The translations under genes and the position numbers were made by a program. A stretch of 64,000 nt of DNA from an uncultured Mycoplasmatota bacterium (GTDB lineage: Bacteria > Bacillota_I > Bacilli_A > RF39 > UBA660): positions 1-64,000 of the forward strand of contig CALEBF010000012.1 in assembly GCA_937944975.1 (NCBI GenBank), given 5' to 3'. The number at the start of each line of letters is the position of its first letter. Positions within the stretch are counted from its first letter, which is position 1. The notes under the pieces were generated by a model. The model worked only from the letters and a program-made list of their open reading frames with translations. It was not told where the DNA came from and did not search any database. Shown here one piece after another: positions 51,347 to 60,076 of the stretch.

Positions 51347-51804
51347 TGAGAACGATTATACAGAGAAGTTTACAATCTAATGTCAAGGTAGATGGCAAAA
51401 TTATTGGAGAAATTGAAAAAGGACTTGTAATTCTCGTGGGATTTACATATGATGATACTATAGAGGATATTAAAAAAATGGTCGATAAAATCGTTCATCT
51501 TCGTATTTTTGACGATGAAAACGGAGTTATGAATCGTTCTTTATTAGATGTTGGTGGAGAAGTTTTGAGTGTTTCACAATTTACTTTATATGCCGATACG
51601 AAAAAAGGACGAAGACCTAGCTATATGAAAGCTTTGAGAGGAGAAGAGGCGATTCATCTATATGATCAGTTTAATTTATTGTTAAAAGATCATAATATAG
51701 ATGTAAGCACTGGTATATTTGGTGCGGATATGAAAGTCTCTATTACGAATGATGGACCAATTACGATAGCGTTAGAAAGTGAGGAGTGGCATGTTAAAAA
51801 ATAG
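51346..51804 (+). CDS. dtd: D-aminoacyl-tRNA deacylase
   Basis: A 152-aa enzyme that removes D-amino acids from mischarged tRNA. The signature SQFTLYADTKKGRRPSY (around residues 77-93) and the C-terminal GIFGADMKVSITNDGPITI with the GP cis-proline motif are present. The ATG shares a base with the rel stop codon (TAATG); an earlier ATG inside rel is not preferred. The rel-dtd pair is the Bacillus order. Confidence 0.96.
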   Translation: MRTIIQRSLQSNVKVDGKIIGEIEKGLVILVGFTYDDTIEDIKKMVDKIVHLRIFDDENGVMNRSLLDVGGEVLSVSQFTLYADTKKGRRPSYMKALRGEEAIHLYDQFNLLLKDHNIDVSTGIFGADMKVSITNDGPITIALESEEWHVKK

Positions 51805-52909
51805 GATTGACTATAAATTAGTAAATATCGCACTGATTGCCGGTATCATCTATCTTTTATATCATACCGGTAAGTTATGGATGGGAGTAACAGATAAAAT
51901 TATTGCAATTACATTGCCATTTTTCTTTTCTTTTATCATTGCCTATGCTTTTCATCCAGCAGTCAAGTATCTGGAGAAAAAAAGCTTTCCAAAATCAATT
52001 GCAATCTTTGCAGTCGTTGCCATTATCGTAAGTTTATTTGCGATTACGGCGGTTTTAATTGCGCCGTTATTATTCGATCAACTATCTAGTTTATTCAATA
52101 GCATCATTTCATTCTTAAAAGAGATGTCTATCAATTACGATTGGAATGTCGGGCCATTACAAGATTCGTTATCTAAAACATTTAAAGAAATTATCGTGAA
52201 TTTAGGAAAATATGTATCTGATGGAGCCTTATCTGTAATCGGGGTTTCTCTATCTGTCATATCTGCGATCGTCATTTCATTTTCCGCATTCATTTATTTC
52301 TTGATTGACATGGATCGAATTCGTGAAGGGGTTAGAAAATTCTTAAAGAAAACTTCAACACGTGCATTTCGTTATGTTCAAACCCTAGATCATGAAATGC
52401 ACAATTATTTAACAGGATTTGTTAAAATCATCTTTATCTCTTTAATCGAATATACATTAGCATTCTATATCATAGGACATCCAAATGCATTATTATTAGG
52501 TTTTCTAGCGGCAGTTGCCACATTGATTCCTTATTTCGGAGGAATTGTCGTTAACTGCATCGCTGTGATTACTGCGTTTGTCTCAGGTCCAATTTTATTC
52601 ATCAAAACGATTATTGCTTTTCTAGTGCTATCTAGTTTGGATGGATATTTGATCAATCCACTTGTCTATGGTAAGACGAATGAGGTCCATCCAATCGTCG
52701 TTATTATGTCTGTCTTTGCAGGAGGAATTCTATTTGGAGTTACGGGAATTATACTTTCATTACCATGCGCGATTTTACTTATCGCGACATATAAATTTTT
52801 CCGTGAAGATATCGTAGATAAATATGAAGAGATCAAAGAAAACAAAGACGAAAAAGAAAAAACGATTCGAAAAAAACAAAAGCATAAAAAAAGTTCTAGC
52901 ACAGTCTAG
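51791..52909 (+). CDS. AI-2E family transporter
   Basis: A 372-aa membrane protein of the PerM/AI-2E family with about eight TM segments. The C-terminal DGYLINPLVYGKTNEVHPI is the family hallmark, and a basic Lys-rich tail ends the protein. Substrate is unknown; the name does not prove autoinducer export. ATG 51791 has GAGGAG before it and overlaps the dtd end by 14 bases. A terminator follows. Confidence 0.88.
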   Translation: MLKNRIDYKLVNIALIAGIIYLLYHTGKLWMGVTDKIIAITLPFFFSFIIAYAFHPAVKYLEKKSFPKSIAIFAVVAIIVSLFAITAVLIAPLLFDQLSSLFNSIISFLKEMSINYDWNVGPLQDSLSKTFKEIIVNLGKYVSDGALSVIGVSLSVISAIVISFSAFIYFLIDMDRIREGVRKFLKKTSTRAFRYVQTLDHEMHNYLTGFVKIIFISLIEYTLAFYIIGHPNALLLGFLAAVATLIPYFGGIVVNCIAVITAFVSGPILFIKTIIAFLVLSSLDGYLINPLVYGKTNEVHPIVVIMSVFAGGILFGVTGIILSLPCAILLIATYKFFREDIVDKYEEIKENKDEKEKTIRKKQKHKKSSSTV

Positions 52910-52917
52910 AATTTTTT
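52891..52917 (+). terminator. Terminator after the AI-2E gene
   Basis: AAgTTCTAG and CTAGAAtTT pair around CACAGT, followed by T residues; the stop codon sits in the right arm. Confidence 0.8.
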
Positions 52918-52954
52918 AAATTTATAAAAGAAAGAATTATAGAAAAACATCGAC

Positions 52955-52991
52955 TCCTTTCTTGACAAAAAAGAAAGGAACTAGGTATAAT
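52955..52991 (+). promoter_or_regulatory. Promoter of the surface cluster with inverted repeat on the -35
   Basis: TTGACA (52962-52967) and TATAAT (52986-52991) are separated by 18 bases. TCCTTTCTT (52955-52963) and AAGAAAGGA (52971-52979) are perfect 9-base inverted arms that enclose the rest of the -35. This looks like an operator, though a hairpin cannot be excluded. Confidence 0.75.
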
Positions 52992-53018
52992 AGTAACAGA
53001 ATGATAGCGAGGGGTACT

Positions 53019-53750
53019 ATGTCTAAATGGAAATATTTCATTGTTTTGCTGTTTTGTTTGGCAATTTTTCCAGATGTTGTATCTGCAGAGTCTTGTGATT
53101 ATAATGTGTTATCCAGATTAAAAAATTATGCTAGTAATATAAAATATGACTATAGTTATACCGAGCAAAATAATCAAGTTGTATTTACTGCGCGTTTTAC
53201 AAATATTTCTGATAATGTCATTTTAACAGATAAGACAACGGGACAAACTTATACAAATGTCGGAGAAATTACAATAGGAAACTTACAGCCTGGGAAGAGT
53301 TATGAATTTACTGTGATTCCTTCAAACAAAGGTTTAACAAGCGTGATTAGACGTCAAAATATCTGGGGACAATGGGTGGAATATGAAGTTCCAACAGATG
53401 TAAACGAAAGTTGTAGAAACACAGAGTTAAAGAAGATTTATATTACACTTCCATCGTACAACCCTTATTATAAATTACCTGTATGTGAAGGTGCAGAAGA
53501 ATACGATATGTGTTTTAAATGGCAAAAGCACGAATTATCGGAAGAACAATTTATAGAAGATGTAACAGAATATAAAGAGAAACATGCTGTACAAGAAGAT
53601 GACGACAAAGAAAAAAAAGAAACATCATTGATAGAACAAATTATTAAGTTATTGCGAGACTATTATTATGTTCCAATTACGATCGCAATTATTATCGTAA
53701 TTGCAGCAGTTTATATAAAGAAGAAACGAGAAGCAGAGGAAGGCTGGTAG
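53019..53750 (+). CDS. Secreted protein with C-terminal membrane anchor, 243 aa
   Basis: I do not recognise a family. A signal peptide (about residues 1-24, ending before ESCDY) is followed by an extracellular domain with conserved-looking Cys residues, a beta-rich middle (VFTARFTNISDN) and an acidic linker. A TM helix (about 220-237) and the KKKREAEEGW tail anchor it in the membrane. ATG 53019 has GAGGGG before it; an earlier ATG is in the promoter. It is co-transcribed with the large gene that follows one base later. Confidence 0.75.
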   Translation: MSKWKYFIVLLFCLAIFPDVVSAESCDYNVLSRLKNYASNIKYDYSYTEQNNQVVFTARFTNISDNVILTDKTTGQTYTNVGEITIGNLQPGKSYEFTVIPSNKGLTSVIRRQNIWGQWVEYEVPTDVNESCRNTELKKIYITLPSYNPYYKLPVCEGAEEYDMCFKWQKHELSEEQFIEDVTEYKEKHAVQEDDDKEKKETSLIEQIIKLLRDYYYVPITIAIIIVIAAVYIKKKREAEEGW

Positions 53751-53751
53751 T

Positions 53752-55926
53752 ATGAAAAAGATATTTTACGGAATATTAGTCATTGGTATTGTTGGAATTA
53801 TGGGATATGCTACACTACAAAATGCTGAGGAAGTTGAGGCAAAACCTATTCCTCAAGATGAGTTATGTAAACAACCTGGTTATTTTGAAGATAGTTTTAG
53901 TTACAAAGAAAATGAATATTGTTCAACTACTTGTGTAGCAAAAGGATATACTGATTTTCCAACTGATATTACAACGGTAAATGTCGATCAAACAGTAAAT
54001 GCCGGAGGACAATTTCAATGGGAAGAGATTCGAATCAATACGGAATTTGAATGTACGACAAACATCGATTATTCAAAGTGGTATAACGATTATAATCGCT
54101 TGATTGAAACTGCTAAACAAGCCTTGAGAAATATCGCTAGGGAAGCGCATCAATATCACACAAGAGATGTTATTGGACCTTGTAATATTCGAATTTATAA
54201 TGGAACATATACAACTTATTCGAATACGAATTCATACGCTAGTGAATGTTATAACTATGCCAATAGTACTAATGAATACATTAATTCAATTAGTAAAGTA
54301 AATGAATATGCTCCAAATGCTAATTGGAAGAGTGAAGCAACACGACAACATATTTCTTTTGACGCACAATATTTTGAGCAAGGAACTAGAGATTGTTATT
54401 CATTGGGAGCAACTGGTGATCAGGGTAAGGCGTGTAAACCTGGATACAGACCTGATGGTGCGAGCTTATGTTGTAAAGTTAATTCTTGGTATGAGTACAA
54501 ATGTTATACAGAAAATTATAGTGTATCTAAGGGTGAACTAATTAAATATGAGAAAGTTCAATGTGGAGATACGGCAGATACATGTCATGTTGTAGATACT
54601 AAATATTATTGTAGTCAATCTATGCCTGTTTGGGATGTTAATTACGATAACTATTGGGTAGATGTATTTAACGATGCAATGAGAAAATTAAAATCAATGG
54701 GATCCAATGGATTACCAGGAAAGTTAAAAGCTTGCAATGAATCAAGTGAGAAGAGAATTCAAAAAATTGCAAAGGATCCACGCACGATTGTACATTATGT
54801 AGATCCAACTGACAATTATCATGACGCGGAGAATTTACAGTTAGAAACTGTGGTAGAACAGCCACTCACTATGACGACAACTCAAAAAACACCTGCTGCT
54901 AATCCAAACATACCGGTGTTGAATACAATTGCTGATGGGGTGTCTAACAATGGGAACAGTAGTTTTAGTTTTACTGCATTGGGAAAAACTGCAGGTGTTA
55001 GATTATATACACAAACGACCTCAGCTGCTTATTCTCAATATGCCAATACTCAAGTTAAGAAAAAGGCAACTGCAAAATATAAATACGAGTTACCGGATGG
55101 ATTTTATCAATATACGTTAAAACCTGATGGAAATATCGTTCATAAACCGGGATCTACAGGAGCAAGTATGGCAAATCAAGGATCTATTAGCTCTTATGTG
55201 GATAGTGGGCGTTATATCGATTTAGGATACTCTAGCTATCCAGTACATTATCAGACTCCAACGGGAATTTATCCGATTTCCTTAACTTATAATATTCCAG
55301 GAGTTATCGATGGAGATCGTTTGTACGAATGTATGTATCGTGTTAAAAATCGAATTGCTTGTCCAGAAGGTGAATGCCCTGATCCTGGAGAAGAAACGCC
55401 ACCTGGAGATGGAGGAAATGATAATCCGACATGTCCAGATGGAGTGTGTGATGACGACGATCTATATTCTGGGCTCAATGTTGTGTATCGTTCAATAGCG
55501 TTATCTGCTCCGTTCCACTATAGAAATGGTAGGGTAAGAGAATCAGGTGAAAACTGGACTGATCAAGACATAAGCGAATTTATTTTAAACAACCGCGGAG
55601 TTTCAGATGATGATGTATATAATAAACAACCAATTTATGAATTTACTTTGACTCCTGCAGCGATTGCTGATATTCGAAAGTATAATAGTACGCATGAATT
55701 TTCTGATTTTAGAACGATGACGTGCTATGGAAAAGATGAGGAAGGAAAATCGATTGGTACAAAATGTAAGAGTCAATTTATCGACGACATGAAAGGTGTT
55801 TTAAATGCATCTGGATCTTGTATTACAAATCGTAGTGCTGCCGGCTTCTATAGTTGTGCTGGAAAGAAGTCAAATCAGGATCAAATTGATGTCGCGAAGA
55901 TGTTAAATAAGAATGGAAGTTTATAA
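53752..55926 (+). CDS. Large Cys-rich secreted or anchored protein, 724 aa
   Basis: No known family is recognised. An N-terminal hydrophobic segment (about residues 3-22) should act as signal or anchor. The rest is extracellular, with about 24 cysteines, many Asn, Tyr, Ser and Thr. A Pro-Gly-Asp linker near residues 540-570 holds a pair of CPxGxC units, one followed by four Asp residues, which may bind a metal such as calcium. It is translationally linked to the preceding anchored gene (one base gap) and ends in a terminator. Its size and cysteines suggest a disulfide-stabilised surface structure. Confidence 0.7.
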   Translation: MKKIFYGILVIGIVGIMGYATLQNAEEVEAKPIPQDELCKQPGYFEDSFSYKENEYCSTTCVAKGYTDFPTDITTVNVDQTVNAGGQFQWEEIRINTEFECTTNIDYSKWYNDYNRLIETAKQALRNIAREAHQYHTRDVIGPCNIRIYNGTYTTYSNTNSYASECYNYANSTNEYINSISKVNEYAPNANWKSEATRQHISFDAQYFEQGTRDCYSLGATGDQGKACKPGYRPDGASLCCKVNSWYEYKCYTENYSVSKGELIKYEKVQCGDTADTCHVVDTKYYCSQSMPVWDVNYDNYWVDVFNDAMRKLKSMGSNGLPGKLKACNESSEKRIQKIAKDPRTIVHYVDPTDNYHDAENLQLETVVEQPLTMTTTQKTPAANPNIPVLNTIADGVSNNGNSSFSFTALGKTAGVRLYTQTTSAAYSQYANTQVKKKATAKYKYELPDGFYQYTLKPDGNIVHKPGSTGASMANQGSISSYVDSGRYIDLGYSSYPVHYQTPTGIYPISLTYNIPGVIDGDRLYECMYRVKNRIACPEGECPDPGEETPPGDGGNDNPTCPDGVCDDDDLYSGLNVVYRSIALSAPFHYRNGRVRESGENWTDQDISEFILNNRGVSDDDVYNKQPIYEFTLTPAAIADIRKYNSTHEFSDFRTMTCYGKDEEGKSIGTKCKSQFIDDMKGVLNASGSCITNRSAAGFYSCAGKKSNQDQIDVAKMLNKNGSL

Positions 55927-55942
55927 TTTCCATTCTTTTTTT
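55909..55942 (+). terminator. Terminator of the first surface operon
   Basis: AAGAATGGAA and TTTCCATTCTT pair around a loop holding the stop codon, and T residues follow. Confidence 0.85.
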
Positions 55943-55961
55943 CATTACTTTTAACAAAAAT

Positions 55962-55989
55962 TTGACAAAATCAAACTTTTGTATATAAT
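55962..55989 (+). promoter_or_regulatory. Promoter of lipoprotein gene at 56018
   Basis: TTGACA and TATAAT are separated by 16 bases, 28 bases before the start codon. Confidence 0.85.
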
Positions 55990-56017
55990 AGGAGTCATCA
56001 GGGAGGAGAATGATACA

Positions 56018-56626
56018 ATGGCTTTGAGTAAAACACAAAGCAAAAAGGCTTTATATAAGAAAGCTTTAGCTGCATTACTTGCAGGAACAATGGGAATGGG
56101 AATTGCTGGATGTAGCAATTCAAACGAAGGAACACAACCAGATTCAAAAGAACAAACGTCAGAGGTAAATGAAGATCCGAAAAGTGAGAAATTTGAACTT
56201 CCAACAGAAACGATGAGTGTTGAGGAAACACAGGCTTTGGAAGTTGGAACAGAGATTATGTTGACAGATTTAAGTAAAATGCCAAACGAAGCAACTTTAG
56301 AAGAAATGAATCGTTCTACAGCGTATTTATTAGATTTAAGTTTTAAGGATCAGAACGGAAAAGATATTGAGGGTGGAGTTATTATGAGTGGAACTTTACC
56401 TGATGGAATTTTAGATACAGGGTATATAGATGAACCATTAGAAGATGGCACAACAAGAAGAACAAAACTAGTTGGGATAACTATCGCACAAGTAGATTCA
56501 TTTACTCAAGATGAAAATGGACAATGGATCAAAATGCTTACAGATGGTGAATATTTGTATGAAGGAACTCCTGTTGTTTCAGAAAAATTGTTACAACAAT
56601 TTGGTGGACCTCAAAAAACTAAATAG
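56018..56626 (+). CDS. Lipoprotein, 202 aa, first member of a three-paralogue family
   Basis: An exported lipoprotein: a Lys-rich N-terminus, a short hydrophobic stretch and a lipobox IAGC, then an acidic linker. The domain starts with ETMSVEETQALEVGTEIM and DLSKMPNEATLEE. The same MSxEET, GTEI and KMPNE pattern recurs in the proteins at 59366 and 60077, so the three are paralogues. I know no function. It has its own strong promoter and terminator. The ATG follows GGAGGAG. Confidence 0.75.
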   Translation: MALSKTQSKKALYKKALAALLAGTMGMGIAGCSNSNEGTQPDSKEQTSEVNEDPKSEKFELPTETMSVEETQALEVGTEIMLTDLSKMPNEATLEEMNRSTAYLLDLSFKDQNGKDIEGGVIMSGTLPDGILDTGYIDEPLEDGTTRRTKLVGITIAQVDSFTQDENGQWIKMLTDGEYLYEGTPVVSEKLLQQFGGPQKTK

Positions 56627-56644
56627 GGAAACTATTCACATTAA

Positions 56645-56677
56645 AAATTGCTTTTAATATATAAAAGCAATTTTTTG
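56645..56677 (+). terminator. Terminator of the 56018 gene
   Basis: AAATTGCTTTT and AAAAGCAATTT pair with a T tail. Confidence 0.85.
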
Positions 56678-56713
56678 TTTTAATAACATAGTTATTGATG
56701 ATGAGGATATCAA

Positions 56714-56742
56714 TTGACATTCTTTTTTTTATTCCGTATAAT
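56714..56742 (+). promoter_or_regulatory. Promoter of the Gly-rich operon
   Basis: TTGACA and TATAAT have 17-base spacing, 29 bases before the start codon. Confidence 0.85.
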
Positions 56743-56771
56743 GAGCTTAGTATATAGTAAAGAGGGGTAAG

Positions 56772-58124
56772 ATGGGAAAACACAATAGAAAATCATTAAA
56801 CAAAAAAAGTGTAATTGTTTTATATGCAAAAAAGTATATGAAGATTATAGTAGGAATTGTTATCACGTTGATTGTGATAATTTGTGTTGCGACCATGTGG
56901 AACCAAGAACGGTTGAAAACGATTGCTGCTGATGTAAGAGAAATTATGGAAAAAAATGACCTGACACAAGGACTTTTCCATATCAAAGGAAGTCGAGTTT
57001 ATTATGAAGATAATGATAAGAAAGAACTAGTGGGTACACTACCTCTCTTTGGATGGGTAAATGGATATGTGCATTTGACGGAAAATAATGAAATGATTCG
57101 TATTTGGAATCATGGGTGGATTACATATAAAAATTATAATCAAAAGAATATGAAAACTAGTCTGTTGTTTGCAAATCAAATGCTTACGTACAACACGATG
57201 GAAAATGAACAAGTATTTATTGTTCCTTCTACTGGAACTTATAAAATAGAGTTATGGGGAGCAAAAGGCGGAGAATCTACTGCTTACCGTGATACGAATC
57301 CTTATGTTGGAAAAGGAGCTTATGTTTCAGGAGAAATCTTTTTGTGGAAAGGTGAGAAACTTTATTTACAAGTTGGATCAAAAGGGGAAGATGGAGAAAA
57401 GATTGAAGATTTGAGAAGATTTACTGCCTTTGGATATCCTTCTTCCGGTGGTAAAGGAGGATATAATGGTGGTGGAGACGGAATGGATGATTCTGAATTA
57501 AGCGCCGGCGGAGGTGGCGGAGGAGCTACCGATATTCGTCTAGTTTCTGGAAATTGGGATGACTTTGATTCTCTTAAGTCACGTATTATGGTTGCCGGAG
57601 GTGGCGGAGGAATGAGTCGGTTATATACTTATACTAACACTTCATACGCGGATGCTGGATCAAGTGGATCTGGTGGAACTACAGAGGGTATAAAAGCGAA
57701 AGTGGTTTTATTTGATGACAATATATATGGTTATGGTTCTACACAAACAGAAGGTTATCAATTTGGTGTTGGAGAAAATGGAGAATGGTGCTTATCTACA
57801 TTAAATGGCCTTGGTGGAGGAGCTGGAGGTTATATGGGATCTCACTCCGGTGCTTGTAATAAAACAGACTGGTATCTTCCAACAGGTGCTGGCGGTGCTT
57901 CTTCATATGTATCTGGATGCAAGAATTGTAAGGCAATTAAAGAATCATCTACAGAAGATAATTTAGAATTCGAAAAGAACAGTACTCATTATTCGGGCAA
58001 AAAATTTAAAAATATCGTTATGATCGATGGTGATAGCGAGATGCCAAGTACGAAGGATACGAAAAAGAAAATGACTGGTAATAATGGCGATGGTTATGCA
58101 CGTATTACAAAGGTAGGTTGGTAA
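56772..58124 (+). CDS. Membrane-anchored protein with ALK-type glycine-rich domain
   Basis: A 450-aa type II membrane protein: a basic start, a TM helix (about residues 23-44), a linker domain of about 110 residues, then a glycine-rich domain. IELWGAKGG, GGKGGYNGGGDG, AGGGGGGATDIRL, VAGGGGG and GAGGASSYVSG match the glycine-rich domain first described in ALK/LTK receptors and common in Gram-positive surface proteins. It is likely a ligand- or polymer-binding surface module. It is translationally linked to the next gene (gap of one base). Confidence 0.85.
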   Translation: MGKHNRKSLNKKSVIVLYAKKYMKIIVGIVITLIVIICVATMWNQERLKTIAADVREIMEKNDLTQGLFHIKGSRVYYEDNDKKELVGTLPLFGWVNGYVHLTENNEMIRIWNHGWITYKNYNQKNMKTSLLFANQMLTYNTMENEQVFIVPSTGTYKIELWGAKGGESTAYRDTNPYVGKGAYVSGEIFLWKGEKLYLQVGSKGEDGEKIEDLRRFTAFGYPSSGGKGGYNGGGDGMDDSELSAGGGGGGATDIRLVSGNWDDFDSLKSRIMVAGGGGGMSRLYTYTNTSYADAGSSGSGGTTEGIKAKVVLFDDNIYGYGSTQTEGYQFGVGENGEWCLSTLNGLGGGAGGYMGSHSGACNKTDWYLPTGAGGASSYVSGCKNCKAIKESSTEDNLEFEKNSTHYSGKKFKNIVMIDGDSEMPSTKDTKKKMTGNNGDGYARITKVGW

Positions 58125-58125
58125 C

Positions 58126-59250
58126 ATGATAGATAAGAGATTTATATATTTTGTTTTAGGGATTATTTTAGTTTTTATCGTATTAGAGTTTCTGCTTACC
58201 TATGTGCCTTTTTTAGAAAAAGAAACTGCGTATGCTTCGTTTGTAGAACAAACAGATAAAATAAAAAAAGAAAAAGTAAATGAGATTACTGAATATCAGT
58301 TTGATAATGGCAATTTATATCGGACGCCAACTGGAGATATTTTTGGTTCCTGGGAGTATCCTAATTTCTGTATCGTTCAAGAATATCCAAGTAAAAAACC
58401 TGTGATTACAAGTGAATGCGAAAAAATCACTTATGATATTGCAGCAAAACATATAGAAAAGACAAGCGATACAAAAGATCTATTAGATGATACGGAAGTA
58501 ACCGGGAAAGATACGACAAAGCCATTTAGTAGTAAAAAATACTTTGTAGGGACAAATCCTAATAACTATTTATATTATTCTGGTAGTTGTTATCGAGTTG
58601 TAAATATCGCTCAAAATGATACTGTGAAAGTTGTTTACGAGGGAATTGCAAATTCTGATGGAAGTTGTACTGATGTTGCTGATAATAATTCAGGAATGGT
58701 TATGCTTTATACTTGGGATGAAAATAAACAAAGATCTGGTAACTTTGAGAATGCTTCTACGTTAAAAGGAAATCTCGATCGTTTTTATGAAGAAGAAGAG
58801 ATCAATACAGTAGCTATGAAGCAACCGATTGATACCAGTGTTATCGCAATGGCCGATTGGTATATTGGAAAAGTAAACGAAGGCAATACGACGTTACTTG
58901 AAGATATACAAAATGAACGAAGCGAAATATCAACGACACAGTTTCCATTAGGGCTTTTAAATAATAGTGACTATTTAAAAATATCATGTCAAACATCTGG
59001 AGGTAAATCGACTACAGATTGCTCTAAGAATAACTATTTATATAAGTCAAAATATCAATGGTGGATGATCAACTATGGTGAAGAAAAAGATGCATGGTTT
59101 GTTCATAAAGATGGTACGATGAAGTCAGATACAATTGGTTATTCTCATGAATATCGATTTAGTGGCGTTAGGATGGCATTCTACTTAAAAGCAGACACTT
59201 TACTAACTGGAAATGGAACGGAGAATAGCCCATATCGCATTATTAAATAA
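58126..59250 (+). CDS. Anchored extracellular protein, 374 aa
   Basis: No firm family is recognised. One TM helix (about residues 6-26) is followed by an extracellular region. FVGTNPNNYLYYSGSCYRVVNI, a WWMINYGEEKDAWFVH segment and a closing SGVRMAFYLKADTLL with GNGTENSPYRII form a pattern seen in DUF6273-like repeats of Firmicutes surface proteins. Three or four Cys residues could pair. It is the second gene of an operon with the Gly-rich protein, so the two may form one surface complex. A terminator follows. Confidence 0.7.
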   Translation: MIDKRFIYFVLGIILVFIVLEFLLTYVPFLEKETAYASFVEQTDKIKKEKVNEITEYQFDNGNLYRTPTGDIFGSWEYPNFCIVQEYPSKKPVITSECEKITYDIAAKHIEKTSDTKDLLDDTEVTGKDTTKPFSSKKYFVGTNPNNYLYYSGSCYRVVNIAQNDTVKVVYEGIANSDGSCTDVADNNSGMVMLYTWDENKQRSGNFENASTLKGNLDRFYEEEEINTVAMKQPIDTSVIAMADWYIGKVNEGNTTLLEDIQNERSEISTTQFPLGLLNNSDYLKISCQTSGGKSTTDCSKNNYLYKSKYQWWMINYGEEKDAWFVHKDGTMKSDTIGYSHEYRFSGVRMAFYLKADTLLTGNGTENSPYRIIK

Positions 59251-59258
59251 TAAATGAT

Positions 59259-59288
59259 AAAACCAATATCTCGCTATATTGGTTTTTA
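59259..59288 (+). terminator. Terminator after the anchored protein
   Basis: AAAACCAATAT and ATATTGGTTTT pair around CTCGCT and are followed by T. Confidence 0.85.
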
Positions 59289-59307
59289 CATGTGATTTAC
59301 AAACTGC

Positions 59308-59335
59308 TTGACAACTAGAATCATTCTTGTATAAT
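59308..59335 (+). promoter_or_regulatory. Promoter of the lipoprotein gene at 59366
   Basis: TTGACA and TATAAT are spaced by 16 bases. Confidence 0.82.
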
Positions 59336-59365
59336 ATTTTTTTGTTAATAAGGGGGGTGGATGAA

Positions 59366-59986
59366 ATGTTATTGATTGAAAAAAAGAAAACATTGTATAA
59401 AAAAATGCTTGCTATAGCGCTTGCTACTACTGCTACATTAGGAATGACTGGATGCAATAATAACGAAATAGGTTCAGAAGAAGAATATTCTGATGTCATG
59501 ATGAATAATGGTTCGAGATATGATGATAAAACATTTCAACAGGAACCGTTGAGTAAAAAATATTTACCCGAAGCTATTATGGATAGCACTAAAACAAAGC
59601 TTTTAGCAACTGGTACATATATTGATGCAGAGGATTTAAACGAGATGCCGGATGAGAAGACGCTTGAATTGAATGATCAGGCAATTTGTTATTGGTATTC
59701 AAGTAGTACAGAACAAAACGGAGAATTAGTGAACACAAAATATGCGTTGTCATACCCAGAGTTTTTATATCCTGATGGTGCTGCTACAGTTATGAAAGAA
59801 GAAGGAAAAGACGTAATCCATTTTCTTGGAATTGAGATTGTCGATATCATTGATTATCAAAAAGACAAGGATGGAGATTACGAGAAATACATTCAACTTG
59901 AATCAAATGAGATTGTATCTGCTGGGCGTGTCTTGTCAGAAAGTAAGATAGAGGAATTAGATGGAAATCAAAAAGTATTAAAATAA
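59366..59986 (+). CDS. Lipoprotein, 206 aa, second member of the paralogue family
   Basis: It starts with Lys-rich residues, a hydrophobic stretch and lipobox MTGC. The domain contains LATGTYIDAEDLNEMPDEKTLELN, parallel to the GTEI/KMPNE region of the 56018 protein, followed by an acidic region. It has its own promoter and terminator. A neighbouring ATG five bases upstream is out of frame and ends at once; a GGGGGGTGG site precedes the chosen ATG. Function is unknown. Confidence 0.75.
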   Translation: MLLIEKKKTLYKKMLAIALATTATLGMTGCNNNEIGSEEEYSDVMMNNGSRYDDKTFQQEPLSKKYLPEAIMDSTKTKLLATGTYIDAEDLNEMPDEKTLELNDQAICYWYSSSTEQNGELVNTKYALSYPEFLYPDGAATVMKEEGKDVIHFLGIEIVDIIDYQKDKDGDYEKYIQLESNEIVSAGRVLSESKIEELDGNQKVLK

Positions 59987-60010
59987 GATGGAATTGATTT
60001 CCATTTTTTT
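59987..60010 (+). terminator. Terminator of the 59366 gene
   Basis: GATGGAA and TTTCCAT pair around TTGA and are followed by seven T. Confidence 0.85.
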
Positions 60011-60012
60011 GT

Positions 60013-60041
60013 TTGACAAGTATTTAGAATTGAGATACTAT
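60013..60041 (+). promoter_or_regulatory. Promoter of the gene at 60077
   Basis: TTGACA and TACTAT are separated by 17 bases, starting directly after the preceding terminator. Confidence 0.75.
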
Positions 60042-60076
60042 GATATTAGATAAAAGATTAAAGATTGAGGGGTTTT

